Shown here in pieces: positions 25,950 to 35,649 of a DNA stretch of 64,000 nt. Location of the stretch: NCBI RefSeq assembly GCF_000230975.2, contig NC_021172.1, forward strand, positions 2,666,001 through 2,730,000, written 5' to 3'. Position 1 is the first letter of the stretch. Every line of letters begins with the position of its first letter. A program made the position numbers and the translations under genes. This DNA comes from Hyphomicrobium denitrificans 1NES1. GTDB taxonomy: Bacteria > Pseudomonadota > Alphaproteobacteria > Rhizobiales > Hyphomicrobiaceae. The notes beneath the pieces were generated by a model. It did no database searches, was not told the DNA's origin, and saw nothing but the letters and a program-made list of their open reading frames with translations.

Positions 25950-26171
25950 TCACGTCTCCGGCACGCCGGACATCGGGATGCACAGAGTCGCGTCGAGACC
26001 GCAGCTTTCGCAGGTCAGCACGTACCATTCCGCGTAGGGACGCGCGGAGCGATCACAAATGGAAAGACCCAACCTGCCGCATATGGGGCAATGATAAGGT
26101 GCGTCGGGCTCGGCACGCCAGGCGGCGATGCAAGCCAACGCGTGCTTCAGTTGCTCGCCCACCAGGTTCAC
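25950..26171 (-). CDS. Small zinc-ribbon protein between apt and the hydrolase
   Basis: A 73-residue protein with a C4 zinc-ribbon: CPICG at about residue 28 and CESCG at about residue 53, plus a further Cys in DATLCIP. It starts with GTG eight bases after the apt stop and ends two bases before the hydrolase start, so it is very likely translated from the same mRNA. No known function; zinc ribbons this small usually bind RNA, DNA or a partner enzyme. Reality of the gene rests on its tight packing, uniform coding character and the paired CxxC motifs. Confidence 0.65.
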   Translation of the reverse strand: MNLVGEQLKHALACIAAWRAEPDAPYHCPICGRLGLSICDRSARPYAEWYVLTCESCGLDATLCIPMSGVPET

Positions 26172-26179
26172 GGCCGCGA

Positions 26180-26710
26180 CTAATGTCCTCCGAACGATAC
26201 CAGCGCGTGGCTTACGACGCCAAGATCCGACAACCGCTGCATGCCGCCGAGGTCCGGCAGGTCGACGATGAACGTTGCGCCGACAATTGTCCCGCCGGAC
26301 CGTTGCACGAGCTTCGCAGCCGCTTCCGCCGTGCCGCCCGTCGCGATCAAATCATCGACGATGAGCACGCGCGTGCCTTTCGCGATCGCATCCTCGTGCA
26401 CCTCGATCACGTCGACCCCGTATTCGAGCGTGTACTCCTGCCCGATGGTCTTCCACGGCAGCTTGCCCTTCTTGCGGATCGGGATGAAACCGCATTCGAG
26501 GCGGTCAGCTATCGCACCTCCGAGAATAAATCCGCGCGCCTCGATGCCCGCGACGGCCTCGACTTTTTCGTCCTCGAAAGGCTTCGCCATATGCTTGATC
26601 GCCTTCTTCAATCCCTTGGGATCGGCGAGGAGCGTGGTGATGTCCCGGAACATAATTCCAGGTTTAGGATAATCGGGGATGGTCCGGATGAGGTTTTCGA
26701 AGTCTTGCAC
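26180..26710 (-). CDS. apt: Adenine phosphoribosyltransferase
   Basis: A 176-residue enzyme making AMP from adenine and PRPP. Visible are IRTIPDYPKPGIMFRDIT, the flexible loop EYTLEYGVDVIEVHEDAI, and the PRPP-binding motif VLIVDDLIATGGTAEAA. Adenine is the other product of MtnP (27.3 kb), so Apt closes the purine side of methylthioadenosine recycling. I chose GTG 26710, eight bases after GGGAG; GTG 26719 or ATG 26749 would lengthen the N-terminus. It is the first gene of the operon apt, zinc ribbon, hydrolase, mtnA, aldolase. Confidence 0.95.
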   Translation of the reverse strand: MQDFENLIRTIPDYPKPGIMFRDITTLLADPKGLKKAIKHMAKPFEDEKVEAVAGIEARGFILGGAIADRLECGFIPIRKKGKLPWKTIGQEYTLEYGVDVIEVHEDAIAKGTRVLIVDDLIATGGTAEAAAKLVQRSGGTIVGATFIVDLPDLGGMQRLSDLGVVSHALVSFGGH

Positions 26711-26839
26711 GTGCTGCACTCCCGCCCAATTGACGGCGCAAAATAGCAATATCGCTGGCGTCTAGGTAGAAGCAGCGTAGGCCCGTACAGCCGATTGTTC
26801 GGTCGCGTGGCTGAATGATGTTTGCTGAGGGACAATGAG

Positions 26840-27271
26840 ATGGTAGCACAAGGCTCGCCTGCGATGGCCGGCCCGGACTTTGGCTCGTTCTCGGACGACA
26901 CCGACGACCTTCCCCGGACACTCAGGCGCGAAAAGGAAGCCCGTGCTCGCGAGGCGCGAGAGCGTGCCGCGCGGGAACGTGCGGCAGCTCCCAGTCTTTC
27001 GACAGGTATCGACGATTACTCCAGGGCACAGCCGCAGATCTATCGCTCGGCCGAAGATGAGCCGTGCATCGGCAACGCGCCTATTGCGGCCACGGTGCGC
27101 GCTTTCGACGTTCCGTTCCCACGCCTCGTCACGTTCTTTCTGAAGGCGGTTATCGCGGCTATTCCGGCGATGCTGCTTCTTGGGATCATTCTATGGTTCA
27201 TGGGCACGGGCCTTGAAATGGTGTTCCCGCAGCTCATCAAGATGAAAATCTTGATCGGCTTCTCGAACTAA
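26840..27271 (+). CDS. Membrane protein with charged coiled N-terminus, unknown function
   Basis: A 143-residue protein. Residues about 30-50 are an uninterrupted Arg/Glu/Ala helix (REKEARAREARERAARERA), the middle is polar, and a membrane helix spans about 103-124 (AVIAAIPAMLLLGIILWFM), leaving a short end. It lies between apt and mtnP on the opposite strand and ends three bases before the mtnP stop, so it converges with mtnP. I do not recognise the family. The ATG at 26840 follows GAGGGACAATGA. Confidence 0.6.
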   Translation: MVAQGSPAMAGPDFGSFSDDTDDLPRTLRREKEARAREARERAARERAAAPSLSTGIDDYSRAQPQIYRSAEDEPCIGNAPIAATVRAFDVPFPRLVTFFLKAVIAAIPAMLLLGIILWFMGTGLEMVFPQLIKMKILIGFSN

Positions 27272-27274
27272 ACA

Positions 27275-28147
27275 CTAGCCGAGGACGCGGCCAGCGACGG
27301 CGTCGAGCTTCTTCAGCAGCTCGGGATCGCGCGCCTCCGGCGGCGTGATGATCGCCACTTCGAGCGCTTTGTCGGAGCCGATCGGACAGGCCGGATGCTC
27401 ACGCGGGAAATCGCGTGCGAGACGTGCGACCAGACGCTGCGCCTTTCCTGTATTCTCCTGCATCACCTTGATGATCGCGGCGACGTCGACATGAGCGTGA
27501 TCGTCGTGCCAGCAGTCGTAATCGGTCACCATCGCGACGCTCGCGTAGCAAAGCTCGGCTTCGCGGGCGAGCTTGGCTTCCGGCATGTTCGTCATGCCGA
27601 TCACGTCGCAATCCCACGAACGATAGAGATTGCTCTCGGCGCGCGTCGAGAACTGCGGTCCTTCCATCGCGAGATAGGTTCCGCCACGATGCATCTTAAT
27701 CTTTTCGGACTTGGCGGCGTTCTCAAGCGCCTTATGCAACAGAGGGCTCGTCGGGTCGCCCATCGCGACGTGCGCGACGCAGCCCTTTCCGAAGAACGAC
27801 GTCTTGCGGGCGAACGTCCGGTCGATGAACTGGTCCGGTAGCACGAAATCGCCAGGCTTATATTTCTTCTTGAGTGAGCCGCACGCCGAGACCGAAACGA
27901 GATCGGTGACGCCGGCGCGCTTCAGGGCGTCGACGTTGGCGCGGTAATCGATGTCGCTCGGCGACAGTTTATGGCCACGGCCGTGGCGCGGCAGAAAGCG
28001 GATCGGCAGGCCGTCGATATCGGCGAACAGAATGGCGTCTGATGGCGTTCCCCACGGGCTTTCAATATGCCGCCACTCCGCGTGAGCCAGTCCCGGCAGG
28101 TTGTAGAAGCCGCTGCCGCCGACGATGCCGAGAACCGATTGCACCAT
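27275..28147 (-). CDS. mtnP: S-methyl-5'-thioadenosine phosphorylase
   Basis: A 290-residue hexamer- or trimer-type nucleoside phosphorylase that splits methylthioadenosine into adenine and methylthioribose-1-phosphate. It has GIVGGSGFYNL at the N-terminus, the phosphate-binding HGRGHKLSPSDIDYRANV, VSACGSLKKKYKPGDFVLP, YLAMEGPQFSTRAES and IGMTNMPEAKLAREAELCYA, all typical of MTAP rather than purine nucleoside phosphorylase. Its products go to MtnA and Apt, both encoded 1-3 kb away on the same strand. It is separated from them by one opposite-strand gene. Confidence 0.95.
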   Translation of the reverse strand: MVQSVLGIVGGSGFYNLPGLAHAEWRHIESPWGTPSDAILFADIDGLPIRFLPRHGRGHKLSPSDIDYRANVDALKRAGVTDLVSVSACGSLKKKYKPGDFVLPDQFIDRTFARKTSFFGKGCVAHVAMGDPTSPLLHKALENAAKSEKIKMHRGGTYLAMEGPQFSTRAESNLYRSWDCDVIGMTNMPEAKLAREAELCYASVAMVTDYDCWHDDHAHVDVAAIIKVMQENTGKAQRLVARLARDFPREHPACPIGSDKALEVAIITPPEARDPELLKKLDAVAGRVLG

Positions 28148-28191
28148 TGTCCCTGCTCCTGACCCGATATGCCGGGCGCCACTTAAAAGAA

Positions 28192-28217
28192 AAAAGGCCC
28201 CGCAAGCGAGGCCTTTT
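28192..28217 (-). terminator. Rho-independent terminator of the petABC operon
   Basis: Stem AAAAGGCC with GGCCTTTT, extended inside by CGC and GCG around a short loop. On the minus strand the stem is followed by a long T-rich run (ttttttctttt), so it terminates transcripts leaving petC. It also separates petC from mtnP, whose start lies 45 bases further on. Confidence 0.88.
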
Positions 28218-28247
28218 CGGAATCTCGTATCGCCGGCTTGGGCGATC

Positions 28248-29111
28248 CTAGTGCTTGATCGCCGACCAGATGCGTTTTTTGCCGACGTACAGCAGGATCG
28301 TTGTCACGACCAGGTAGAGGATGACCTGCCAGCCGATGCGCTTGCGCTGATCGAAGCTCGGGTCTGCCGTCCATGACAGAAAGGCCGTGACGTCGCGTGC
28401 ATAGTTGTCGACGGTCGACGGCGTTCCGTCCTGATAGGTCACGGCGCCTTCCGACAGCGGCGGCGGCATGCTGATCTGATGACCGGCGAAGGCCTTGTTG
28501 TAGAACTTGCCGTCTACCAGATGAAAGCTTGCGGGCGGATCGCTGAAACCCGTCAGAAGCGCGTACAGGTAGTCCGCGCCGCCTTCCTGATAGCTCTTGA
28601 ATATGTCGCCGAGCATCAGGAACGGATGGATGTACCAGGGCGGATTACGCTCGATACCGCGAGCACGCGTGATCAGCGAAAGATCGGGAGGCAAGGCTCC
28701 GTTCTGGGCAGCGCGGGCTTCCTGATCGTTCTTGTACGGTCCGAGGATCGGGTCCGACAGCAGCGCCGGACGCTCGAACATCTTGCCTTCGTCATTGGGG
28801 CCGTCGGTAATCTTATTCGGCCATTCGGCAGCCAGAGCCTTTACAGACGCTTCTGGAAATTCCGGACCGCCCGGCTGAACGAGGTTGCGGAATGCGACCC
28901 GCTTCAGACCATGGCAGTTCGAGCAGACTTCCTTGTAGACCTGAAATCCGCGCTGCAGCTGAGCCCGGTCGAACTGTCCCGTAAAGCCTGAAAATGCCCA
29001 GGCCTGACGCGCAATCTCCTGATGTCCGGATTCTTCGCCAAGCGCGGCGGCTGGAACCACGACGAGGGCCGCAACGATACCGGCCAGAGCTTGAGAGAAA
29101 CGTTTGTTCAT
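28248..29111 (-). CDS. petC: Cytochrome c1 of the bc1 complex
   Basis: A 287-residue exported c-type cytochrome. A signal peptide (LAGIVAALVVVPAAALGEE) precedes the mature protein; haem attaches at CSNCH about residue 63. The usual c1 segments NLVQPGGPEFPEASV, ALPPDLSLITRARG and the Met-ligand region HQISMPPPLSEG follow, with a C-terminal membrane anchor IGWQVILYLVVTTILLYVG. It carries electrons from the Rieske protein to a soluble cytochrome. Last gene of petABC; terminator 30 bases downstream. Confidence 0.97.
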   Translation of the reverse strand: MNKRFSQALAGIVAALVVVPAAALGEESGHQEIARQAWAFSGFTGQFDRAQLQRGFQVYKEVCSNCHGLKRVAFRNLVQPGGPEFPEASVKALAAEWPNKITDGPNDEGKMFERPALLSDPILGPYKNDQEARAAQNGALPPDLSLITRARGIERNPPWYIHPFLMLGDIFKSYQEGGADYLYALLTGFSDPPASFHLVDGKFYNKAFAGHQISMPPPLSEGAVTYQDGTPSTVDNYARDVTAFLSWTADPSFDQRKRIGWQVILYLVVTTILLYVGKKRIWSAIKH

Positions 29112-29125
29112 CTGTCCCTCTCCTC

Positions 29126-30439
29126 TCAGCGCGTCTCAGGGGCGGCGGTAGCGCCCTTGGGCAGCGTCGCACTGCCGCCGAGCACGGCGTCGGTAATCGA
29201 CCGTGGCAACTTCCTTGGCGTCTCGATCAAGCCGACGATCGGCATGACAACAAGGAAGAACAGGAAATAGCAGACGGTGAAGATCTGGGCCCACGTCACG
29301 TAGACACCTTCGGCCGGCTTCGAGCCAAGATAGCCGAGGGCGACGCACGTGAAGAGGAAGAACCAGAAGAACCACTTGAAGATCGGCCGATACTTCGCCG
29401 AACGCACGCGCGAGGTATCGAGCCACGGAGCGAACGCAATGATCAGCACGGCAGAGAACATTGCAACGACGCCGCAGAGCTTGGCATACTGGCCGAGCGG
29501 GATGCCGAGGAACGAGTTCGTGAAGGCCCGCAGAATTGCGTAGAACGGCAGGAAGTACCACTCCGGCACAATGTGTGGCGGCGTGACCAGCGGGTTCGCC
29601 TCGATATAGTTATCGGCGTGGCCGAGGTAGTCCGGCACGAAGAACACGAACCAGGCGAAAAGGATCAAGAAGGCGAAGAGGCCGACCGCATCCTTCGACG
29701 TCGCGTAAGGGTGCATCGGAACCGAGTCGCTCGGCTGCTTCAGGTCGAGTCCTGTCGGGTTGTTCTGACCCGCCACGTGCAGCGCCCAAAGGTGCAAGCC
29801 GACGACGCCAGCCAGCACGAACGGCAGCAGATAGTGCAGCGAGAAGAAACGGTTGAGCGTTACGCCCGACACCGAAAAGCCGCCCCACAGCCACTCGACG
29901 ATCGCGGTCCCAAGACCGTTGATGATCGTATCGAGCGCGGAGAAGAGGTTCGTGATGACGGTCACGCCCCAGAAGCTCATTTGGCCCCAAGGCAGCGTGT
30001 AGCCCATGAAGGCCGTCGCCATCATCAACAGCATGATGATGACGCCGAGAATCCAGAGAACTTCGCGCGGCGCTTTGTAAGAGCCATAATAGAAGCCGCG
30101 GAAGATGTGGATATAGACCGCGAAGAAGAACATCGACGCGCCGACGGCGTGGAAGCTCCGCATCATCCAGCCGTAGTTCACATCACGACGGATGTGCTCG
30201 ATCGAATCGAAGGCACCGGCAGCACTCGGCTGATAGTGCATCGCCAGCACGACGCCGGTGACGATCTGCGCGACGAGGCAGAACGTCAGAATGCCGCCAA
30301 ACGTCCAGAGATAGTTGAGATTGCGCGGCGTCGGAAAGTCGACGAACTGCGCGTGCATCATGCGCGCTATTGGCAAGCGCTCATCGAACCATTTGCCCCA
30401 ACGGGAAGTCGGCTCATAGGTCGAAGTGTGACCACTCAT
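29126..30439 (-). CDS. petB: Cytochrome b of the bc1 complex
   Basis: A 437-residue integral membrane protein with about eight helices. Haem-ligand histidines lie in the second and fourth helices ([19 protein letters not shown] and [20 protein letters not shown]). The quinol-oxidation-site motif PEWY occurs in [15 protein letters not shown]. Start ATG 30439 begins [10 protein letters not shown], normal for alphaproteobacteria; the open frame upstream overlaps petA. Second gene of petABC, 11 bases from petA and 14 from petC. Confidence 0.97.
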   Translation of the reverse strand: MSGHTSTYEPTSRWGKWFDERLPIARMMHAQFVDFPTPRNLNYLWTFGGILTFCLVAQIVTGVVLAMHYQPSAAGAFDSIEHIRRDVNYGWMMRSFHAVGASMFFFAVYIHIFRGFYYGSYKAPREVLWILGVIIMLLMMATAFMGYTLPWGQMSFWGVTVITNLFSALDTIINGLGTAIVEWLWGGFSVSGVTLNRFFSLHYLLPFVLAGVVGLHLWALHVAGQNNPTGLDLKQPSDSVPMHPYATSKDAVGLFAFLILFAWFVFFVPDYLGHADNYIEANPLVTPPHIVPEWYFLPFYAILRAFTNSFLGIPLGQYAKLCGVVAMFSAVLIIAFAPWLDTSRVRSAKYRPIFKWFFWFFLFTCVALGYLGSKPAEGVYVTWAQIFTVCYFLFFLVVMPIVGLIETPRKLPRSITDAVLGGSATLPKGATAAPETR

Positions 30440-30450
30440 CGTTCTGCTCC

Positions 30451-31023
30451 CTAGCCGATCTTGATTTTCGTGTCCGAGGTGAACGCATAAGGCGGCACCT
30501 CCAGGTTGCGCGGCGCGGGACCTTTTCGGATACGGCCCGATGTATCGTACTGGGAGCCGTGGCAGGGACAGAACCAACCGCCGTATTCGCCGCGCTCATC
30601 GCCCATCGCCTGGCCTTTCGGGATGCAGCCAAGGTGGGTGCAGATGCCGACGAGGATGATCCAGTTCTCGTGGCCCTTGATTGTGCGGTTCGCGTCGGTT
30701 GCCGGATCGTCGACAGGAAGAGCGTCGTTGCGGGCGAGGGTATCGGGGAGCGTCTTCACGTCGACGTCCACGGCCGATTCGACTTCGGTTTTCGTCCGGT
30801 TCCGGATGAAGATAGGCTTGCCACGCCACAACACGGTGATGGCCTGCCCCTCTTTGACGGGCGACAGGTCAACGTCGACAGACGACAGTGCCATGGTACT
30901 TGCGTCCGGATTCATCTGCTGGATGAACGGCCAGAGCAAAGAAGCGGCGCCGACAGCGGCAAACGCATTACCCGCAACCACCAGAAAATCGCGGCGGTTT
31001 GGTTCTACTGCGTCAGTGGTCAC
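30451..31023 (-). CDS. petA: Rieske iron-sulfur protein of the bc1 complex
   Basis: A 190-residue protein with an N-terminal Tat-like signal anchor ([22 protein letters not shown]) and the 2Fe-2S ligand boxes [10 protein letters not shown] and CPCHGSQYD. It accepts an electron from ubiquinol and passes it to cytochrome c1. First gene of petABC. The 250 bases upstream, between petA and the divergent trmL, should hold the operon promoter; a PetR-like system at 8-11 kb is a possible regulator. Confidence 0.97.
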   Translation of the reverse strand: MTTDAVEPNRRDFLVVAGNAFAAVGAASLLWPFIQQMNPDASTMALSSVDVDLSPVKEGQAITVLWRGKPIFIRNRTKTEVESAVDVDVKTLPDTLARNDALPVDDPATDANRTIKGHENWIILVGICTHLGCIPKGQAMGDERGEYGGWFCPCHGSQYDTSGRIRKGPAPRNLEVPPYAFTSDTKIKIG

Positions 31024-31275
31024 GGGTGCCTCCAGTTTGAAGCGTTAGGAACCACTGGAGGCAAGACGCACGGGCTGGGGGCGGAACTTTCGTCCCCCGC
31101 TTCTCACCGTCTGCGTCAAACCCCAGTCTTCTTCATCCCTTGGCGCTCGTTCTGACAGCGTTTGGCTTCGCCCTCAAGCTCGGCCGAGCAACAGTGAAAG
31201 AGGCAATTTGGCGCATCGCGGAAAATCGTTGAAGCTAGGCACCTCTATTCACACTTTTCGAGAGCTTTTTTCAAT

Positions 31276-31746
31276 ATGCGCTTAGCGCTCTACCAACCTG
31301 ATATCGCGCAAAATACCGGGACGATTCTGCGTCTGTGCGCCTGCCTTGGCATTCCTGTCGACGTCATCGGGCCGACGGGTTTCGACATGAGCGACCGCGC
31401 CTTGAAACGTGCGGCGCTCGACTACCTTGATCATGTCGACCTTACTCGGCATGCGAGTTTTGCGGAGTTCATGGACCGGCAGGCATCGCCGGGAGTCGGG
31501 CGAGGCCGGCTTATCCTACTGACCGCACACGCCGAGACGCCTCACGTCGGTTTTGCCTTTGAACCAAATGACACTTTGATGCTCGGGCGCGAGAGCGCGG
31601 GATGTCCTGAATCGGTCCACGCGAAGGCCAACGCGCGGATCACGATCCCGATGCGCCCAGGACTTCGCTCACTCAATATCGCCGTTACGGCAGCGATCGC
31701 GCTCGGCGAAGCGCTGCGTCAGACCAACGGATTTCTGAGTCCATAG
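31276..31746 (+). CDS. trmL: tRNA (cytidine/uridine-34 2'-O)-methyltransferase
   Basis: A 156-residue SPOUT methyltransferase that methylates the wobble ribose of tRNA-Leu. It starts MRLALYQPDIAQNTGTILRL, contains LGIPVDVIGPTGFDMSD, then GRESAGCPESVH and the C-terminal trefoil-knot motif PMRPGLRSLNIAVTAAIAL. Length is typical for TrmL (YibK). Divergent from petABC. Confidence 0.95.
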   Translation: MRLALYQPDIAQNTGTILRLCACLGIPVDVIGPTGFDMSDRALKRAALDYLDHVDLTRHASFAEFMDRQASPGVGRGRLILLTAHAETPHVGFAFEPNDTLMLGRESAGCPESVHAKANARITIPMRPGLRSLNIAVTAAIALGEALRQTNGFLSP

Positions 31747-31831
31747 GTAGGATTTTATTTCACTGTCGCAGACATGACATGCGAGTCCGGCAGTTCTGGG
31801 GGCCATTTTCAACCAGGCCCTCCCGCGCAGC

Positions 31832-32467
31832 ATGGCCTTCGATATCTATCTCATCATTGCCGGCGCCGTTTCTGCCTTGCTCCTGACCGCAGGCCTCATC
31901 GCCGGTCTTGCGGCACGCGATGATCAGAGCGCTTGGCGCATCTGGCCAGCGCCGCCTGCCGGATCGCTCAAGAGCTTCACTTTTTGGACGCTCTTCCGGA
32001 CATTGAATGTCGTCGTTCTGGTGCTGGCTGGCGAACGCGTGCTGATGCTCACGACCGCTGACGCGTGGGCACCTTTTCGGCTTGTCTTGGCGGCAATCGC
32101 CGTCATCGCCTTTGCAGCCTACCTCTATGCACTCTGGGCGCTCGGCCGCGAGGCGACCTACTGCCGGGCAAGCGGACTTGCGACAGGGGGCGTCTATCGA
32201 TGGACGCGCAATCCGCAGTACGCGACGGCCATTGCAGCATTCTCGGCGCTCGGGCTTGCCGCCTGGTCCCCGGAAGCGACGCCGCTGGCCGCTGCCCTTG
32301 TCCTCGTCTACGCGCTGATGGCGGTTGCGGAGGAACCCTGGCTGGAGGCGCGCTACGGACGTGCCTACGCCGATTACCGGGCCGATGTGCCTCGCTTTTT
32401 CAATTTCCGACATGCCGTAAGCGAGCTTGCGGCCCTGGCTGCCCGCAAATCTCAGCCGCTCACCTAA
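31832..32467 (+). CDS. ICMT-like membrane methyltransferase
   Basis: A 211-residue polytopic protein with about five membrane helices and the isoprenylcysteine carboxyl methyltransferase/phospholipid methyltransferase signature near the C-terminus: YRWTRNPQYA, then EEPWLEARYGRAYADYRADVPRF. This family uses SAM to methylate membrane-associated substrates; bacterial members are diverse and the substrate cannot be read from sequence. No partner gene indicates it. ATG 31832 follows a weak ribosome-binding site. Confidence 0.85.
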   Translation: MAFDIYLIIAGAVSALLLTAGLIAGLAARDDQSAWRIWPAPPAGSLKSFTFWTLFRTLNVVVLVLAGERVLMLTTADAWAPFRLVLAAIAVIAFAAYLYALWALGREATYCRASGLATGGVYRWTRNPQYATAIAAFSALGLAAWSPEATPLAAALVLVYALMAVAEEPWLEARYGRAYADYRADVPRFFNFRHAVSELAALAARKSQPLT

Positions 32468-32488
32468 CAGCGCCGCGACGGCCGATAG

Positions 32489-34366
32489 TTATTCGGCCGC
32501 CTCGCGCGCCAGGAAGCCGCCCGACTGCCGCTGCCAGAGCTGAGAATAAAGCCCGTCGCGAAGCAGCAGCTCGGCGTGCGTGCCTTCTTCGATGATGCGG
32601 CCTTCCTCCATCACGACGAGCCGGTCCATCGCGGCAATCGTCGAAAGGCGGTGTGCGATCGCGATGACCGTCTTGCCGCGCATCAGCTTTTCGAGGCTCG
32701 ACTGAATTTCCGACTCGACCTCGGAATCGAGCGCGCTCGTCGCCTCATCGAGGACGAGGATCGGCGCATCCTTCAAAAGCACGCGCGCGATCGCGATGCG
32801 CTGGCGCTGTCCGCCGGACAGTTTCACGCCACGCTCGCCGACGTGTGCATCGTAACCCTTGCGACCTTTCATATCCTCGAGATGGAGGATGAAGTCGTGC
32901 GCTTCGGCACGCTGGGCTGCGGCAACGACCTCGGCGTCGGATGCGTTCGGTCGGCCATAAAGAATGTTGTCGCGCACCGAGCGGTGGAGCAGCGAGGTAT
33001 CCTGCGTGACCATGCCGATCTCGGCGCGGAGGCTATCCTGCGTAACATGTGCAATGTCCTGGCCGTCGATCAGGATGCGGCCGCCTTCGAGGTCGTAGAA
33101 TCGCAACAGCAAGTTGACGAGGGTCGATTTGCCGGCGCCTGAACGGCCGACAAGCCCGACTTTCTCCCCCGGCCGCACGAGAAGCGAAAGGTTTTCGATG
33201 ACACGCGGCGGCTCATCCTCCGACGCCGCACGTCCGGCACCGTAGTGGAAGTGGATATGATCGAAGCGGATTTCGCCGCGCGGCACGGCGAGCGGCGTCG
33301 CGTCGGGAGCATCCCGCAACAGGTTCGGGAGTGAGATCGTTTCCATGCCCTCGTGCACGACGCCGATGTTCTCGAAGACGTCGGCAATCGTCCACATCAC
33401 CCAGCCCGACATCGTGACGATGCGGATGACCAAGCCGCTCACGACGGCAATGTCGCCGATTGATACGTGGCCCATCGTCCACAAAACGATTGCGGTTCCG
33501 GTGGTGGCAACAAGAAGGATGCCGTTCAGCGTGTAGAGCACCAGCTCCATCGCCGTGATCAGGCGGAGAGATGCCTGCCACGCCTGCATCTGCTCGGTCA
33601 GGGCTTCGCGCGCATAGGTATCCTCGCGCTCGGCGTGCGCGAAGAGCTTCACCGTCATGATATTCGTATAGCTGTCGACGATACGGCCGACGAGCATCGA
33701 GCGCGCTTCCGACGATTTCGTCGAGCGTTCCTTGATGCGGGGCACGAAGTACCGGAGCGCCACAATGTAGGCCACAAGCCAGACGATGAGCGGCACCGTC
33801 AGTCGCCAATCGGATGCTGCGAAGAGCAAGGCCGACCCGATGAACTGCACGGATGCGTACCAGAGTGCATCGATGAGCTGCACAACGCTTTCGCGAAGCG
33901 CCGTCCCGGTCTGCATGATCTTGTTGGCGACGCGGCCGGCGAAATCGTTCTGGAAGAAACCGAGGCTCTGGCGCAGCACATAACGATGCGTCTGCCAGCG
34001 AATACGCGACGTCGTTCCCGCCGAGATCATCTGGTTCTTGATGAAATCATGCGCGGTCGACACGAGCGGCCGCAGGATCAGCGCGACGACGGCCATCAGC
34101 GCCAGCATTGTCGCGTGCGTGGAGACGAATGTCGCCGGGTCGCCGTGGGCGCGCATCTTGTCGACGATGGTGCCGACGAAACCCATCAGTGCCACCTCGA
34201 TCGTCGAACCAAGGCAGCCCGCGATCAGCAGCATCACGAAGAACGGCCAAAGCGGCTTGATGAAAAACCAATAAAATTCCCATAGCCGTTCCGGCGGGCG
34301 CGTGATGTTGCGCTCGGCAAACGGCTTTATGCGGTTCTCCCCCCAATGCAGAAGGCGGCGAAACAT
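32489..34366 (-). CDS. ABC exporter, fused permease and ATPase
   Basis: A 625-residue half-transporter. A six-helix type IV exporter domain (about residues 30-340) is followed by an ATPase domain with Walker A GRSGAGKSTLVNLL, Q-loop around TQDTSLLHRSVRDNILYG, signature LSGGQRQRIAIAR, Walker B ILVLDEATSALD and the switch His in IAHRLST. The MsbA-like layout suggests export of a lipid or drug by a homodimer, but the cargo is unknown. It starts at ATG 34366; an upstream in-frame ATG at 34405 is possible. Adjacent genes give no clue. Confidence 0.93.
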   Translation of the reverse strand: MFRRLLHWGENRIKPFAERNITRPPERLWEFYWFFIKPLWPFFVMLLIAGCLGSTIEVALMGFVGTIVDKMRAHGDPATFVSTHATMLALMAVVALILRPLVSTAHDFIKNQMISAGTTSRIRWQTHRYVLRQSLGFFQNDFAGRVANKIMQTGTALRESVVQLIDALWYASVQFIGSALLFAASDWRLTVPLIVWLVAYIVALRYFVPRIKERSTKSSEARSMLVGRIVDSYTNIMTVKLFAHAEREDTYAREALTEQMQAWQASLRLITAMELVLYTLNGILLVATTGTAIVLWTMGHVSIGDIAVVSGLVIRIVTMSGWVMWTIADVFENIGVVHEGMETISLPNLLRDAPDATPLAVPRGEIRFDHIHFHYGAGRAASEDEPPRVIENLSLLVRPGEKVGLVGRSGAGKSTLVNLLLRFYDLEGGRILIDGQDIAHVTQDSLRAEIGMVTQDTSLLHRSVRDNILYGRPNASDAEVVAAAQRAEAHDFILHLEDMKGRKGYDAHVGERGVKLSGGQRQRIAIARVLLKDAPILVLDEATSALDSEVESEIQSSLEKLMRGKTVIAIAHRLSTIAAMDRLVVMEEGRIIEEGTHAELLLRDGLYSQLWQRQSGGFLAREAAE

Positions 34367-34508
34367 AATGACTATCGCAAACGCAAAAGCGGCGCGTAGT
34401 CGCAAGTGCGGAATTCCGACTGGCGACGGCGACCGGATGTTGATCGTGGATGCCCGTTAGGGCTAAGGGTCCTTTCAGTCAAAAACAAGACCTTATGCAG
34501 AATAGCTG

Positions 34509-35417
34509 ATGAACACACCCAATTTGCCCTTAGAACAGCAGAAGGCGCGGGCGCGCGCCTGGTTCGAGCACCTTCGCAACGATATCGTAGCCGCCTACGA
34601 AAAGCTCGAAGCGAGTTTGCCGGAAACCGCGCCGCACGGTGGCGATGTTCCGGGCAGGTTCGTCGCGACGCCGTGGACGCGGAAAGATGCAGCCGGAAAC
34701 GACGGCGGGGGCGGCGTCATGAGCATGCTGCACGGCCGCGTCTTCGAAAAGGCCGGCGTTCATACTTCGACGGTCTACGGCGAATTTTCGCCTGAGTTCC
34801 GCAAGCAAATTCCGGGTGCCGAGGAGTCGCCGGCCTTCTGGGCGTCGGGTATCTCTCTTATCGTGCACCCCCGGAACCCGAATGTGCCCGCTGTTCACAT
34901 GAACACGCGCATGATCGTCACTAGCAAGTGGTGGTTCGGCGGCGGAGCCGACCTGACGCCCGTGCTCGAAAAACGCCGGACGCAATCGGACGCCGATACG
35001 CTGGCGTTTCATGCGGCGATGTATGGTGCCTGCGCGCCGCATTCCATCGCCGACTATCAGAAATACAAGGCGTGGTGCGATGACTATTTCTTCCTGCCGC
35101 ACCGGAACGAAATGCGCGGCGTCGGCGGCATTTTCTATGATAACCTGACGCCGTCGGACGCGGAGGGTGGATGGGACGCAGCTTTCGCGTTCACGCAGGA
35201 CGTCGGCAAAGCGTTCGCAAGCGTCTATCCGATGCTCGTGCGCGGGAATTATTCGATGCCTTACTCGGATGAGCAACGCGAAGAACAGCTCATCCGGCGT
35301 GGGCGCTATGTCGAATATAATCTCCTTTACGACCGGGGTACGATGTTCGGCCTCAAGACCGGCGGCAATGTCGAGAGCATTCTTTCCTCGATGCCGCCCG
35401 TCGTGAAGTGGCCCTAG
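34509..35417 (+). CDS. hemF: Oxygen-dependent coproporphyrinogen III oxidase
   Basis: A 302-residue enzyme that decarboxylates coproporphyrinogen III to protoporphyrinogen IX with oxygen, in haem synthesis. Signatures: [60 protein letters not shown], and the end [19 protein letters not shown]. Haem is needed for the bc1 cytochromes encoded nearby. Its presence implies aerobic haem synthesis. Confidence 0.97.
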   Translation: MNTPNLPLEQQKARARAWFEHLRNDIVAAYEKLEASLPETAPHGGDVPGRFVATPWTRKDAAGNDGGGGVMSMLHGRVFEKAGVHTSTVYGEFSPEFRKQIPGAEESPAFWASGISLIVHPRNPNVPAVHMNTRMIVTSKWWFGGGADLTPVLEKRRTQSDADTLAFHAAMYGACAPHSIADYQKYKAWCDDYFFLPHRNEMRGVGGIFYDNLTPSDAEGGWDAAFAFTQDVGKAFASVYPMLVRGNYSMPYSDEQREEQLIRRGRYVEYNLLYDRGTMFGLKTGGNVESILSSMPPVVKWP

Positions 35418-35649
35418 CACCGGGGATTCCTCTCAGGCACGACCCCTGCTCCTGTTGCCATTTGGCCAGTCGTGGCTCGCAACGGCAGGAGCGTACGCGC
35501 GCCCATTCTGGACCGTTTCGGCCAGACGCTTATAACGCACGTTAGAAATAGCTCTTCGCCCTCCCCGCGACCGGGATGGCGCCGCGTGGGTGTGCGTACC
35601 CCCGCCTTGTCTAGCGTGCGCCGGCAACGGCCTTTCCCGGGGAGGCAGA

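Noticed and set aside
28994..30454. 486-codon open frame opposite petB
   Set aside because: Antisense to a certain cytochrome b gene, His/Arg/Glu-rich composition typical of a shadow frame.
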